From an uncultured Christensenellaceae bacterium (lineage in GTDB: Bacteria; Bacillota; Clostridia; Christensenellales; Aristaeellaceae), in the NCBI GenBank assembly GCA_905234985.1, contig CAJOJQ010000026.1, forward strand, positions 1-52,942: a DNA stretch of 52,942 bases, in the 5' to 3' direction. The notes under the pieces were generated by a model, which saw nothing but the letters and a program-made list of their open reading frames with translations, did not search any database and was not told the DNA's origin. Below are positions 1-7,921 of the stretch, in pieces; positions within the stretch are counted from its first letter, which is position 1; every line of letters begins with the position of its first letter. The translations under genes and the position numbers were made by a program.

Positions 1-123
1 CGAATATCCCCGCTTGCTCCATCTTTCATCACCCTTTGGTATTATACCATTTCTCGACTTGATCTGCTGTTCTTTCTTAGTTTTTGGAGGTTCTCTACAG
101 TTCTTTTTTGGAGGAAAAACGCC

Positions 124-648
124 GTGGTTTACTATCAGGATGAAAACGTGCGGATCCGCGACCTGCAATCTTCCGACCCGTGGATCATTACGGAGGAAGA
201 AATCGCCCAGGGCTGGCACCAGTCCGTGGAAAAATACGAAAAACGGCTTCAGGACCGGGACGCGGGGAAATGCGTTTCCCTGGCGGCGGAATACCGGGGC
301 AGCGTGGCGGGGTATATCAACATATATCCCAACGCGAAATATGGCGCGTTCGGGAACCGTGGCCTGCCCGAGATCGTGGATTTCGGGGTGCTGGAAAAGT
401 ACCGGAACCGTGGGATCGGCGGCAAGCTCATGGACGCGGCGGAGAAAATCGCCGCCCAATACGCCGATACCGTGTATTTGGGCGTGGGCCTGCACAGCGG
501 CTACGGCAGCGCCCAAAGGATGTACGTCAAGCGCGGCTACATCCCGGACGGTTCCGGCGCGTGGTACGGGGATCATGTGTGCGAACCCTACGCCCCTTGC
601 GAAAATAACGACGAGCTGGTGCTGTATCTGTCCAAGAAACTGAAATAA
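124..648 (+). CDS. GNAT family N-acetyltransferase
   Basis: Predicted cytoplasmic acetyltransferase of 174 residues that would move an acetyl group from acetyl-CoA to an amine; the substrate is unknown. The GNAT fold is supported by the strand segment LPEIVDFGVLEKYRNRGIGG, in which the R-N-R-G-I-G-G run is the acetyl-CoA pyrophosphate loop, and by the late YGSAQRMYVKRGYIP segment typical of the C-terminal half. The start is a GTG at 124 chosen because a GGAGG at 110-114 lies nine bases upstream. It is followed after 15 bases by a radical SAM gene and then by a second GNAT gene, so the three probably share a transcript. The family call is firm and the substrate cannot be inferred. Confidence 0.86.
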   Translation: MVYYQDENVRIRDLQSSDPWIITEEEIAQGWHQSVEKYEKRLQDRDAGKCVSLAAEYRGSVAGYINIYPNAKYGAFGNRGLPEIVDFGVLEKYRNRGIGGKLMDAAEKIAAQYADTVYLGVGLHSGYGSAQRMYVKRGYIPDGSGAWYGDHVCEPYAPCENNDELVLYLSKKLK

Positions 649-663
649 AGGAAAGAAAACACA

Positions 664-1533
664 ATGTCCGTTTGTACGCTTTGTCCCCGCCGGTGCGGGG
701 TGGATCGCGCTGTGAAGCCCGGCTTCTGCGGCATGGGGGAAAGCCCCCGGGTTGTCCGGGCGGCGCTGCATTTTTGGGAGGAACCCTGCATTTCCGGCAT
801 CCGGGGAAGCGGCACGGTGTTCTTTTCCGGCTGTACCCTGCGCTGCGCCTTCTGTCAGAATTATGAAATCAGCCATTTGGGCCAGGGGAAAGAGATCACG
901 GTTCGGCGTTTGGCCGATATTTTCAAAATGTTAGAGGATCAGGGAGCGCACAACATCAATTTGGTCACGGCCACGCCCTTCACCTTTGCTGTGCTGGACG
1001 CCCTTTCCCTGTACCGGCCCGCTATTCCCATCGTGTGGAACACCGGCGGGTATGAAACGGTGGACACGCTGAAATTGCTGGAGGACGCGGTGGATATTTA
1101 CCTGCCGGACTTAAAGCACGTATCGCCCCGCCTGTCCAAACTGTGCGCGGGCGCGCCGGATTATTTTGAAATCGCTTCCCAGGCCATCCGGGAAATGTGC
1201 CGCCAGACCGGTCCGGCGGTGTACGATGCGGAAGGCATGATGCAAAAAGGCGTGATCGTGCGGCACCTGATCCTGCCGGGCTGCACCATGGACAGCTGCA
1301 AGGCGCTGGACTTTATCGCGGAAAGCCTGCCATCCGGCACGCCTGTGTCCCTCATGCGGCAGTACACCCCCTCGCCCCATTGCAAAATCCCCGGCCTGGA
1401 CAGGCGCATCACCGACGCGGAATACCAAAGGGTGCTTTCACATTTTGAAGCGCTGAACCTTACGGGCTACACCCAGGAAAAGGAAAGCGCCGACGCGGCC
1501 TACACCCCGCCCTTCGACCTGACCGGCGTATAG
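664..1533 (+). CDS. Radical SAM protein, PflA/PflX-like
   Basis: A 289-residue radical SAM protein related to pyruvate formate-lyase activating enzymes. The cluster motif GCTLRCAFCQN places the CxxxCxxC cysteines at 57, 61 and 64; these should ligate a 4Fe-4S cluster that cleaves S-adenosylmethionine. Four further cysteines at 4, 7, 11 and 22 form an N-terminal CxxC-type group typical of the PflX-like subfamily and not of true PflA. NTGGYE and YLPDLKH agree with the radical SAM barrel. No glycyl-radical enzyme is next door, so its partner is not visible and a role as a specific activase is unproven. It sits between two GNAT genes with 15-16 base gaps, suggesting an operon. Confidence 0.88.
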   Translation: MSVCTLCPRRCGVDRAVKPGFCGMGESPRVVRAALHFWEEPCISGIRGSGTVFFSGCTLRCAFCQNYEISHLGQGKEITVRRLADIFKMLEDQGAHNINLVTATPFTFAVLDALSLYRPAIPIVWNTGGYETVDTLKLLEDAVDIYLPDLKHVSPRLSKLCAGAPDYFEIASQAIREMCRQTGPAVYDAEGMMQKGVIVRHLILPGCTMDSCKALDFIAESLPSGTPVSLMRQYTPSPHCKIPGLDRRITDAEYQRVLSHFEALNLTGYTQEKESADAAYTPPFDLTGV

Positions 1534-1549
1534 AGAAGGAGAAAAGACA

Positions 1550-2371
1550 ATGGAACACTACGAAATTTTCAAAGTCTGTTTCCCGGAATTGGACATTTCG
1601 GAAGCCGCTTTCCGGCATATGGTGAGGCTGGCGGGGGAAAATCTGCTGGAATACCGGGAGGGTGGCCGTCTCTTGGGCTATGCGGTGACGGAAAAGGACG
1701 CGCTGCGCATTCTGTGCGTGCTGCCCGAATTTCAGAACCGGGGCGTTGGCTCCCGGCTGCTCCGGCAGGCGGAGGAACGCGCCCGGCAGGCGGGCGCGGA
1801 GAAAATGACCGTGGGCGGCGGGGAATCCCGCCTGTTTCCCGGCATGCCGGACAAGGCCCGGGGCTTTTTTGAAAAGAACGGTTACACCGTGGGCGGCGGC
1901 TACGAGGAAATGAAGGGCGATTTAACCTCCTTCCGGGCATCGGATTATGACCTCCCCGTGCCGCCGGATGTGTCCTTCGGCTGGTACCGCGGCCCCCTGG
2001 ATGCCCTGCGTGAAGCCGTGGCGGCAGTGGACGAAACCTGGGTGCAATATTTCGGGGCGGACAGTCCCACCTACTGCGCCATGCAGAACGGCGAAATCGC
2101 CAGCTTCTGCAATGTGGACGTTTGGGAAAACTGCCTGCTTTCCAATGGGAAAAACAAGGTGGGCGCGCCGGGGTGCGTGGGCACCGTGCCCAAATTCCGT
2201 AAAAAGGGCATCGGTTTAAAAATGGTGGCCCTGGCCTGCGAGGAACTGAGAAAACAGGGCTGCGATACATGCTTTATCCATTATACCGGCGTGGGCCGCT
2301 GGTACGCCCGTTTGGGCATCCAAACCTTCCTGGCCTGGCATTTCTGCGAAAAGCGGCTCTGCGCCGAATGA
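1550..2371 (+). CDS. Tandem GNAT acetyltransferase
   Basis: A 273-residue protein with two GNAT-like halves. The first, about residues 1-130, has the acetyl-CoA loop in LPEFQNRGVGSRLLRQAEER. The second, about 140-273, has a matching loop in VPKFRKKGIGLKMVALACEE followed by a GVGRWYARLGI segment resembling the C-terminal GNAT strand. Tandem GNAT proteins often keep one active domain and use the other for substrate binding or dimer-like packing; which half is active here cannot be told. An AGAAGGAG ribosome site precedes the ATG. It is the last gene of the short plus-strand group that starts at 124. Confidence 0.84.
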   Translation: MEHYEIFKVCFPELDISEAAFRHMVRLAGENLLEYREGGRLLGYAVTEKDALRILCVLPEFQNRGVGSRLLRQAEERARQAGAEKMTVGGGESRLFPGMPDKARGFFEKNGYTVGGGYEEMKGDLTSFRASDYDLPVPPDVSFGWYRGPLDALREAVAAVDETWVQYFGADSPTYCAMQNGEIASFCNVDVWENCLLSNGKNKVGAPGCVGTVPKFRKKGIGLKMVALACEELRKQGCDTCFIHYTGVGRWYARLGIQTFLAWHFCEKRLCAE

Positions 2372-2410
2372 CGCGGCGGCAAAAGGGGAAAAAAAGAACG
2401 TGCGGATTTC

Positions 2411-2449
2411 GTCCAAATTTCCGCCCAGATGTTCAAATACTGTTCAAAT
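2411..2449 (+). promoter_or_regulatory. Direct repeats upstream of htrA, possible response-regulator site
   Basis: GTTCAAAT occurs at 2431-2438 and 2442-2449, exactly 11 bases apart, with a one-mismatch copy GTCCAAAT at 2411-2418. Direct repeats at about one helical turn are the usual layout for OmpR-family response regulators. The block lies about 100 bases before the htrA start, and htrA genes are commonly under envelope-stress two-component control such as CssRS in Bacillus. No regulator gene is in the window and no clear promoter was fixed beside it, so this is a candidate only. Confidence 0.35.
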
Positions 2450-2548
2450 TTTTGTAAAAATTGCCGTTTACAATGGGTTCGTACCCTGAAAGGGGGACAG
2501 AAAAAAGAATTTACGGATCGTTGATCCGAAGGAAAGGAAGGAACAATC

Positions 2549-3841
2549 ATGAGAAAGCATTCTTCTTTGTTTTTCGGCGTGCTGGCCATCGCTCTGGCGA
2601 TCGTCATGCTCGGCGCGACGGTGCTCACCGCGGGCGCTGCCAACGGCGCCCTGTCCCAGGAGGAAATTGATAAGATCGTGAACACCAATACCAACGCAAG
2701 CCAGATCACCAGCCCCTTCATCGAGGTGGTGAACCAGGTGCGCAACAGCGTGGTGGGCGTGAACAACTACGCCACCACCTCCTCCTATTACGGCTACGGC
2801 TACGGCTTCGGCTACGGCCAGCCCCAGACCAAGGAAAGTCTGCAAGGCACCGGTTCCGGCGTGGTCATCACCGAATACGGCCACGTGCTGACCAATTACC
2901 ACGTGGTGGAGGGCGCCACCCGCGTCACCGTGACCACCGCCTTGGACGAGGACGAGCATGAAGCTACCGTGGTGGGCTACGACGCCGACCTGGACATCGC
3001 CGTGCTGGAGGTCAAGGGCCTGAACGTGCCCGCCGTGGCCCTGGGCGACAGCGACCAATTGCAGGTGGGCGAATGGGCCATCGTCATCGGCAACCCCATC
3101 GGTGAAAAATACTCCCGTTCCGTCACCATCGGCGCCATTTCCGGCCTGAACCGTGAAGTGACCGACCGCACCACCGACCGCTACGGCCGCATGACCACCA
3201 TCACCAACACCATGATCCAGACCGACGCGGCCATCAACTCCGGCAACTCCGGCGGCGGCATGTTCAACACCCTGGGCCAGCTGCAGGGCATTCCCGCCCG
3301 GTACGCCAACTCCACCAGCTACTATTCCTCCGGTCGCACGGTGGACAACATCGGCCTGTGCATCCCCATCAACGTGGCCAAGCCCCTGATCACCGAAGTG
3401 CTGCGGGATTACAACAGCAACGGCAAGCAATCTGCTTCCACGGAAACCGAAAAGCAGACTGCCGATAAGAACGATTCTCCCCTGTACGGCAAGCCCCGGC
3501 TGGGCGTGACCTATACCTTCATCAGCAACGCCACCCAGTACGGCCTGCCCACCGGCGCGCTGATCCGCAGCGTGGATGAACTCTCTCCCGCTTCCGAGGG
3601 CGGCGTCAAGGCCGGCGACATCATCGTGGAAATCGACGGCACCCTGATCAATACCCAGAGCGCCCTCACCGATAAGCTGTCCGAATACAAGACCGGCGAT
3701 ACCATCAACGTGAAGGTATACCGCGACGACGCGTTCGCCAGCCAGATCGAGCAGCCCCGCTGGGATATGACCGACGTGGGCAACGGCACCTATGTGGATC
3801 TGACCGTGACCCTGCGCGTGGTAGACAATATGCAGAGCTGA
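2549..3841 (+). CDS. htrA: HtrA/DegP-type serine protease with PDZ domain
   Basis: Envelope quality-control protease of 430 residues. An N-terminal hydrophobic segment at about 8-30 acts as membrane anchor or signal. A Tyr/Gly-rich linker at 79-90 leads into the trypsin-like domain, where the catalytic triad is readable: His118 in TNYHVV, Asp149 in DADLDIAV, and Ser234 in GNSGGG. A single PDZ domain follows at about 325-425, with GALIRSVDELSPASEGGVKAG carrying the ligand-binding turn. Size and single PDZ match Firmicutes HtrA. Expected role is degradation or refolding of misfolded secreted proteins outside the membrane. A GGAAGGA site precedes the ATG. The gene has its own upstream repeats and a terminator after it, so it is probably monocistronic. 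Confidence 0.93.
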   Translation: MRKHSSLFFGVLAIALAIVMLGATVLTAGAANGALSQEEIDKIVNTNTNASQITSPFIEVVNQVRNSVVGVNNYATTSSYYGYGYGFGYGQPQTKESLQGTGSGVVITEYGHVLTNYHVVEGATRVTVTTALDEDEHEATVVGYDADLDIAVLEVKGLNVPAVALGDSDQLQVGEWAIVIGNPIGEKYSRSVTIGAISGLNREVTDRTTDRYGRMTTITNTMIQTDAAINSGNSGGGMFNTLGQLQGIPARYANSTSYYSSGRTVDNIGLCIPINVAKPLITEVLRDYNSNGKQSASTETEKQTADKNDSPLYGKPRLGVTYTFISNATQYGLPTGALIRSVDELSPASEGGVKAGDIIVEIDGTLINTQSALTDKLSEYKTGDTINVKVYRDDAFASQIEQPRWDMTDVGNGTYVDLTVTLRVVDNMQS

Positions 3842-3857
3842 AAACATTCTTCCTCCG

Positions 3858-3884
3858 CCGCCGCCCTTCGGGACGGCGGTTTTT
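3858..3884 (+). terminator. Rho-independent terminator after htrA
   Basis: Nine-base arms (3858-3866 and 3871-3879, one C-A mismatch) enclose a TTCG tetraloop and are followed by TTTTT at 3880-3884, 16 bases after the htrA stop codon. Confidence 0.85.
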
Positions 3885-3931
3885 ACAAATGTAAAAAATC
3901 CCCCGCCGGGGCCTTGGAAAAAGCGCCATGA

Positions 3932-3960
3932 TTGACAGGTAAAGCGGTTTATGCTATGAT
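3932..3960 (+). promoter_or_regulatory. Consensus sigma-A promoter for the CxxC-repeat protein
   Basis: TTGACA at 3932-3937 and TATGAT at 3955-3960 are separated by 17 bases, and TGC just before the -10 gives an extended -10 element. Transcription should start near 3967, giving a leader of about 70 bases. This argues against translation starts upstream of about 3970 for the gene that follows. Confidence 0.8.
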
Positions 3961-4036
3961 ATTTATGGAATCTGGTAAGTTTTTAACGGTATATAAGCGA
4001 CTTCGCCAAAATGAAACGGCGTCAGGTATTTGGAGG

Positions 4037-4963
4037 ATGAAAGCTACGAAACGATATTTCACGATCCTGCTGTGCGCGGCGCTCCTGTGCGTCTGCGCTG
4101 CCGGTTGGGCCGAGGCCCCCACGCACGATGAAAGCCACCGCACGGTGGAACGGGTGCATGGCGAACCCTGGGCGGAAAAAACCGGCAGCATGGAAACGCA
4201 CGCCCTGATCACCGTATACGATCTTTACTGCGAGGATTGCGGCCAGGTGATTCAGGAAAACGCGCGCAGGGAGGAAACGCGGCAGCCCCACGACTGGCGC
4301 GTGACCTGCGAGGAACCCACCTGCACCGAGCCGGGCCGCGCCGTACGGCGATGCGCGGTCTGCGGGGAAGAGGACGTGATCGAGACCCCGGCGGTGGGCC
4401 ACTGCTATATGTGGATGGACGTGAAGCTGCCCAACGGCGACGTGGAAAGCCAGTACGTGTGCACCGTCTGCGGCGACGTGGCGCAGACCCGCGGCCAAAC
4501 CTCCGCCCAGATGAATTATAACAGCACCATCACCTCCTTCGGCCCCAAGACGCGGGAGCTGATCGGCGGCGGCGTATGGAACAGGGTCACGCCCCTGAAC
4601 TTAGAGGACGAGGGCATGTTCACCTATCCCCTCATCGCGGGCGATCAGTACACGGTGGGCACCGCCACGGTGATCAACGAAAAGGGCAGGCAGATCATCA
4701 GCTATAAGCTCAACACAAAGAAAATCACCGTGCATACCGAAAGCCTGGTGATTTATCCCAGCCGGGAAGCGCTTCGCACCGGGAAAAACGCGGTGGCCGT
4801 GGAGTTCAACCGGCCCCTGGAGATGGAGAAATACTTTGGGGACGATAAGCTGGTGCTGATGGCCATCACCCTGAAAGCGGACTTTGACCCCCAGGACGCC
4901 GGGATTCAGAGCTTCCGGGAGGACAAGGCGCTGATCAACGCGCTGACCAAGCTGATTGACTGA
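4037..4963 (+). CDS. Secreted CxxC-repeat protein of unknown function
   Basis: I do not recognise a named function. The 308-residue product starts with a signal peptide (MKATKRYFTILLCAALLCVC, probable cleavage after GWAEA). The mature N-terminal part has three CxxCG pairs, C65/C68, C106/C109 and C142/C145, plus C91, C96 and C123. The spacing and the PTCTEPG...CAVCG...PAVGH pattern match a small repeat that is common in surface proteins of gut Firmicutes; the pairs may bind metal or form disulfides. The C-terminal 150 residues look beta-rich and have no known motif. The ATG at 4037 is chosen because the promoter at 3932-3960 excludes earlier starts and because the signal peptide begins there, although its GGAGG (4032-4036) is unusually close to the ATG. 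Confidence 0.72.
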   Translation: MKATKRYFTILLCAALLCVCAAGWAEAPTHDESHRTVERVHGEPWAEKTGSMETHALITVYDLYCEDCGQVIQENARREETRQPHDWRVTCEEPTCTEPGRAVRRCAVCGEEDVIETPAVGHCYMWMDVKLPNGDVESQYVCTVCGDVAQTRGQTSAQMNYNSTITSFGPKTRELIGGGVWNRVTPLNLEDEGMFTYPLIAGDQYTVGTATVINEKGRQIISYKLNTKKITVHTESLVIYPSREALRTGKNAVAVEFNRPLEMEKYFGDDKLVLMAITLKADFDPQDAGIQSFREDKALINALTKLID

Positions 4964-4979
4964 TTTATGCAAATTCTTT

Positions 4980-5006
4980 GCCGGAGGCGAAAGTCTCCGG
5001 CTTTTT
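4980..5006 (+). terminator. Rho-independent terminator
   Basis: GCCGGAG (4980-4986) pairs with CTCCGGC (4995-5001) around an eight-base loop, followed directly by TTTTT. It closes the gene for the CxxC-repeat protein and isolates spoIVA from it. Confidence 0.85.
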
Positions 5007-5105
5007 CTGTGATGCCAGCCGTGTACGCATACGCGGCCCGGCTGGACGTTGGGCCGCGCTTCGCGCCGGTTGCCTCATCACTTTGCTTTTTCCCGCAAGT
5101 CCCGG

Positions 5106-5134
5106 TCATAGCGGCCTTTTTTTTCGCATATGTT
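5106..5134 (+). promoter_or_regulatory. Sigma-E-like promoter of spoIVA
   Basis: TCATAGC at 5106-5112 and CATATGTT at 5127-5134 are 14 bases apart, the spacing of the mother-cell sigma-E consensus (kmATATT-14-CATACAAT); five of seven and five of eight positions agree. The predicted start near 5141 lies just before the spoIVA ribosome site. In Bacillus subtilis spoIVA is in the sigma-E regulon, which raises the chance that this is real. Confidence 0.5.
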
Positions 5135-5166
5135 TCCGTGAAACAGGAACAGAAGGAGGAAAAGGT

Positions 5167-6663
5167 ATGGCGCAGGAGAATCAGGAGGCGCGGCCCCTGT
5201 ATCGGGATATTGCGGAAAGGACCCAGGGGGATTTGTATATCGGCGTGGTGGGGCCGGTGCGCACGGGGAAAAGCACCTTTATCGCGGGGTTTATGGAGCA
5301 AATGGTGCTGCCCCTCATGGCGAACGGCCCCCGGCGCGACCGGCTCACGGACGAGCTGCCCCAATCCGGCTCGGGCCGCACGGTGATGACCACCCAGCCC
5401 AAGTTCGTGCCCGGTGAAGGGGCGGCGGAGGTGCGGGTGGACCCCCATATGACGGCCCGAGTGCGGATGGTGGATTCCGTGGGCTATCTCATTCCCGGCG
5501 CGCTGGGCACCCAGGAGGGGGACGCGGCGCGCATGGTGTCCACCCCCTGGGCGGCGGAGGATATGCCCTTTGAGCAGGCGGCGGCCTTAGGCACCAGGAA
5601 GGTCATCACCGATCATGCCACCGTGGGCGTGGTGGTGACCACGGACGGCACGGTGGCAGATCTGCCGCGCAGCAACTACGTCCAGGCGGAGGAACAGGTG
5701 ATCCGCCAATTGAAGGCCCTGAGCAAGCCCTTCGCCGTGGTACTCAATTCGGCCCATCCTGAAAGCGGCGAGGCGGAGGCTCTGCGGGCGTCGCTGGAAA
5801 GCAAGTACGACGTGCCGGTGACGCTGCTGAACGTAAAGGAAATGCAGCAAAAGGATATTCAGCGGCTGCTGTCGGGGCTTTTGCTGGAATTCCCCCTGCG
5901 GGAGGTACGCTTCTCGGTGCCGGGCTGGGTGGGCGCGCTGGACGAAAGCCATTGGCTGCCCACACACGCCCTGGAGGTGATTCGCAATTTAGGGGACACG
6001 CTGAACCGCGTCAGGGACAAGGAGCAAATTGCTGCCGCGTTTTCCCAGGAAACGGATTGGCTGGCTCCCCGAAACGAAACGGTGTACCTGGGGGAGGGCG
6101 TGGTGCAGTTTGATCTGCCTGCCCGGGAGGGCTTGTTCAACGAAATCCTCAGCGAGCAGTGCGGCGAAACCATTACCGGGGACGCGCATCTTTTGTCCCT
6201 GATGAAGGAGCTGGTGGCGGCCAAGCGGGAATACGATCGGGTGGCCGGGGCGCTGAAAGCGGTGCAGCAGACGGGCTACGGCTTGGTCACGCCTGCCATG
6301 AGCGAAATCCAATTGCAGCAGCCTGAATTGATGCGCCAGGGCAGCCGCTACGGCGTGCGGCTTCGGGCCAGCGCGCCCACGCTGCATCTGATCCGGTCCG
6401 ATATCGAAACAGAAATCGCCCCCGTGCTGGGTACCCAGGAGCAGAGCGAGGCGTTTGTGGAAACGTTGAATCAACAGTATGAAAAGAACCCACAGGATCT
6501 GTGGGAAACCAATTTCTTCGGAAAATCTTTGAAGGAGCTGGTGCAGGAGGGCGTGAACGGCAAGCTGAGCCGCCTGCCGGTAGAAACCCAGGAAAAGGTA
6601 CAGGCCGCGCTGACCAAGATGCTTAACGAAGGGGAGGGAGGCATGATTACAATCCTTTTATGA
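5167..6663 (+). CDS. spoIVA: Stage IV sporulation protein A (spore coat ATPase)
   Basis: SpoIVA forms the basement layer of the spore coat on the outer forespore membrane, polymerising with ATP hydrolysis. The 498-residue length is close to the 492 of Bacillus subtilis. The Walker A loop GPVRTGKST is at 29-37, followed by the SpoIVA-typical DSVGYLIPGA segment near residue 102, and the protein ends in the short hydrophobic tail MITILL, the region that in SpoIVA contacts SpoVM and the membrane. The ATG at 5167 is chosen over upstream in-frame codons because AAGGAGGA at 5153-5160 sits six bases before it and the upstream stretch overlaps a terminator and the promoter. It is a single-gene unit. 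This gene is the best evidence that the organism makes endospores. Confidence 0.96.
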   Translation: MAQENQEARPLYRDIAERTQGDLYIGVVGPVRTGKSTFIAGFMEQMVLPLMANGPRRDRLTDELPQSGSGRTVMTTQPKFVPGEGAAEVRVDPHMTARVRMVDSVGYLIPGALGTQEGDAARMVSTPWAAEDMPFEQAAALGTRKVITDHATVGVVVTTDGTVADLPRSNYVQAEEQVIRQLKALSKPFAVVLNSAHPESGEAEALRASLESKYDVPVTLLNVKEMQQKDIQRLLSGLLLEFPLREVRFSVPGWVGALDESHWLPTHALEVIRNLGDTLNRVRDKEQIAAAFSQETDWLAPRNETVYLGEGVVQFDLPAREGLFNEILSEQCGETITGDAHLLSLMKELVAAKREYDRVAGALKAVQQTGYGLVTPAMSEIQLQQPELMRQGSRYGVRLRASAPTLHLIRSDIETEIAPVLGTQEQSEAFVETLNQQYEKNPQDLWETNFFGKSLKELVQEGVNGKLSRLPVETQEKVQAALTKMLNEGEGGMITILL

Positions 6664-6796
6664 GTAAGGAGATAGGAGAGAGGAGATAGGAGAGAGGAGA
6701 TTGGGAAGTGAAAGCAGAAGTGATGCTCGGCTTTGGGGGATTCGGTCACACGATAAACAAGATAAACTCCTAACTCCTATCTCCTCATTCCTCACT
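6664..6796. repeat. Fold-back repeat, GGAGATA variant
   Basis: A left arm at about 6664-6704 is built from tandem AGGAGATAGGAGAG units and a right arm at about 6764-6794 carries the complementary CTCCTATCTCCT pattern, with about 60 bases between. It directly follows the spoIVA stop codon. Its layout and the GAGATT boundary resemble the heptamer fold-back elements elsewhere in the window, but the unit sequence differs. Confidence 0.7.
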
Positions 6797-6832
6797 GAAA
6801 CGCACTGTCACAATATCGCCATCCTTGGGTAC

Positions 6833-6861
6833 TGTACATTTGGGGGAAATTGCGGTATGAT
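6833..6861 (+). promoter_or_regulatory. Probable promoter for the 6917 gene
   Basis: TGTACA at 6833-6838 and TATGAT at 6856-6861 are 17 bases apart. The -35 matches four of six consensus positions and the -10 five of six. A start near 6868 would give a leader of about 50 bases. Confidence 0.5.
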
Positions 6862-6916
6862 ATACACAGGAAGGGCGGATAAAACGTCCTGATTATTGGG
6901 AAGCGAGGCATGCGCA

Positions 6917-7381
6917 TTGTATACAGAACAGGACTATGCCGACATTTGCAGCCAGCTGAAACGGCGGCGGCTGGCGCTGGGGGTTCCGGCGTTGGTGCTG
7001 CTGGGGTTGGTGATCGTATCGTTCATTTTCAGGATCAAGTGGCTGACCATGACGCTGAGCGTGCTGTTAGGCGCGGGGTGCATCTTCTGTTACGGTATGC
7101 TGCTGTCCCCGATCATCGCCTACAAAAAGCACCTGGACGAGGTGCTGCACGGCAAGGTGCGAAGCACCACCGGGGCGTTCAAGGAAATGGAAACCCAGAT
7201 CGTCATGCGGGACGGCGTGAAGTACTATCCCATGATGATCAGCGTGGGGGACATGGAGGATCCGGAGGACGACAGGCTGTTCTATTACGACGCCAATCTG
7301 CCCCGGCCCGACTGGAAGATCGGAGAAAAGCTGACGGTGACGGCCCATGACAAATCCCTGGGCGCATGGGTGCGGGCCTGA
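6917..7381 (+). CDS. Small membrane protein, unknown function
   Basis: No family recognised. The 154-residue product has two membrane segments, about residues 20-40 (PALVLLGLVIVSFIF) and 46-68 (MTLSVLLGAGCIFCYGMLL), followed by a soluble C-terminal domain of about 80 residues, likely a small beta domain facing the cytoplasm. A TTG at 6917 is preferred because GCGAGG (6903-6908) lies eight bases before it; an in-frame TTG at 6896 would add seven residues but has no ribosome site. The next gene, a Usp protein, starts 17 bases after its stop, so the two probably form an operon. Confidence 0.65.
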   Translation: MYTEQDYADICSQLKRRRLALGVPALVLLGLVIVSFIFRIKWLTMTLSVLLGAGCIFCYGMLLSPIIAYKKHLDEVLHGKVRSTTGAFKEMETQIVMRDGVKYYPMMISVGDMEDPEDDRLFYYDANLPRPDWKIGEKLTVTAHDKSLGAWVRA

Positions 7382-7398
7382 AAGGAAATGAGGACGCG

Positions 7399-7764
7399 AT
7401 GAACGAAAACCAGTGCGTGCTGGCTTGCGTGACGGTGCAGAAGGACTGCGCCCGGCTGATTCGCCGGGGAAGCGACATAGCGCGGGAAAGCGGCCTGCCC
7501 CTGCGCGTGCTGCATGTGAGCCAGGGCAAAAATATCTTGGGCAGCCCGGATTCGGCGGCCATCCTGAACGAACTGTTTTCCCTGGCCCATGAAGTGGACG
7601 CGGAAATGAGCATCGTGTACGAGCAGGAGGTGCCCGCCGCTATCGCCCGGTATGCCGGGGAATGGAACGCTTCGGCTCTGGTGCTGGGGCCGGATCGCAG
7701 CGGCACTGCGGGCCGGGTGAAACGCCTGCTGCCGGAAGGAATCCAGGTTGTAGTCGTAGAATGA
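7399..7764 (+). CDS. Universal stress protein, KdpD-type Usp domain
   Basis: A 121-residue single-domain protein. The opening CVLACVTVQKDCARLIRRG resembles the Usp domain found inside KdpD sensor kinases more than free UspA proteins, and the later ASALVLGPDRSG segment matches the Usp nucleotide-binding loop region. It may bind ATP or a cyclic nucleotide and sense stress, but no kinase or Kdp potassium transporter is near. The ATG at 7399 follows AATGAGGA, and an upstream in-frame GTG at 7366 would overlap the previous gene. A strong terminator follows at 7780-7815. Confidence 0.75.
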   Translation: MNENQCVLACVTVQKDCARLIRRGSDIARESGLPLRVLHVSQGKNILGSPDSAAILNELFSLAHEVDAEMSIVYEQEVPAAIARYAGEWNASALVLGPDRSGTAGRVKRLLPEGIQVVVVE

Positions 7765-7779
7765 AAAAGTGAACAATCA

Positions 7780-7815
7780 AAAAGCTCTGCCTCCCAAACA
7801 GGAGACAGAGCTTTT
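7780..7815. terminator. Bidirectional terminator
   Basis: A 15-base arm at 7780-7794 and its partner at 7801-7815 (one mismatched position) enclose CAAACA. AAAAGCTCTG and CAGAGCTTTT form the base, so a T tract is present reading either way. It sits between the plus-strand Usp gene and the minus-strand ABC operon. Confidence 0.85.
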
Positions 7816-7863
7816 CAATTGCATTTAACCAATGTACCCCTTATGGCTTTCTTGGAAGGGGGT

Positions 7864-7908
7864 CTGGGGGAAACCATTCTTTGTCCCCCAAAGAATGGTT
7901 TCCCCCAG
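7864..7908. repeat. Perfect 20-bp inverted repeat
   Basis: CTGGGGGAAACCATTCTTTG at 7864-7883 is repeated as its exact complement at 7889-7908 around TCCCC. A T-rich stretch follows on the plus strand only. Because a complete terminator already exists at 7780-7815, this may be a dispersed palindromic element, or a second terminator protecting the ABC operon end. Confidence 0.75.
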
Positions 7909-7921
7909 ATAATTTTTCTTC

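Noticed and set aside
1..46. Possible minus-strand gene start (ATG at 22 or 29 with AAAGGG upstream and a minus-strand TATAAT at 46-41)
   Set aside because: Only seven to nine codons are inside the window, the -10 is too close to the start, and no -35 is visible; too little to call.
2468..3847. 459-codon open frame on the minus strand opposite htrA
   Set aside because: It is the GC-bias shadow of htrA: low-complexity His/Gly/Val-rich translation, no ribosome site and no recognisable domain, while the plus strand carries a full catalytic triad.
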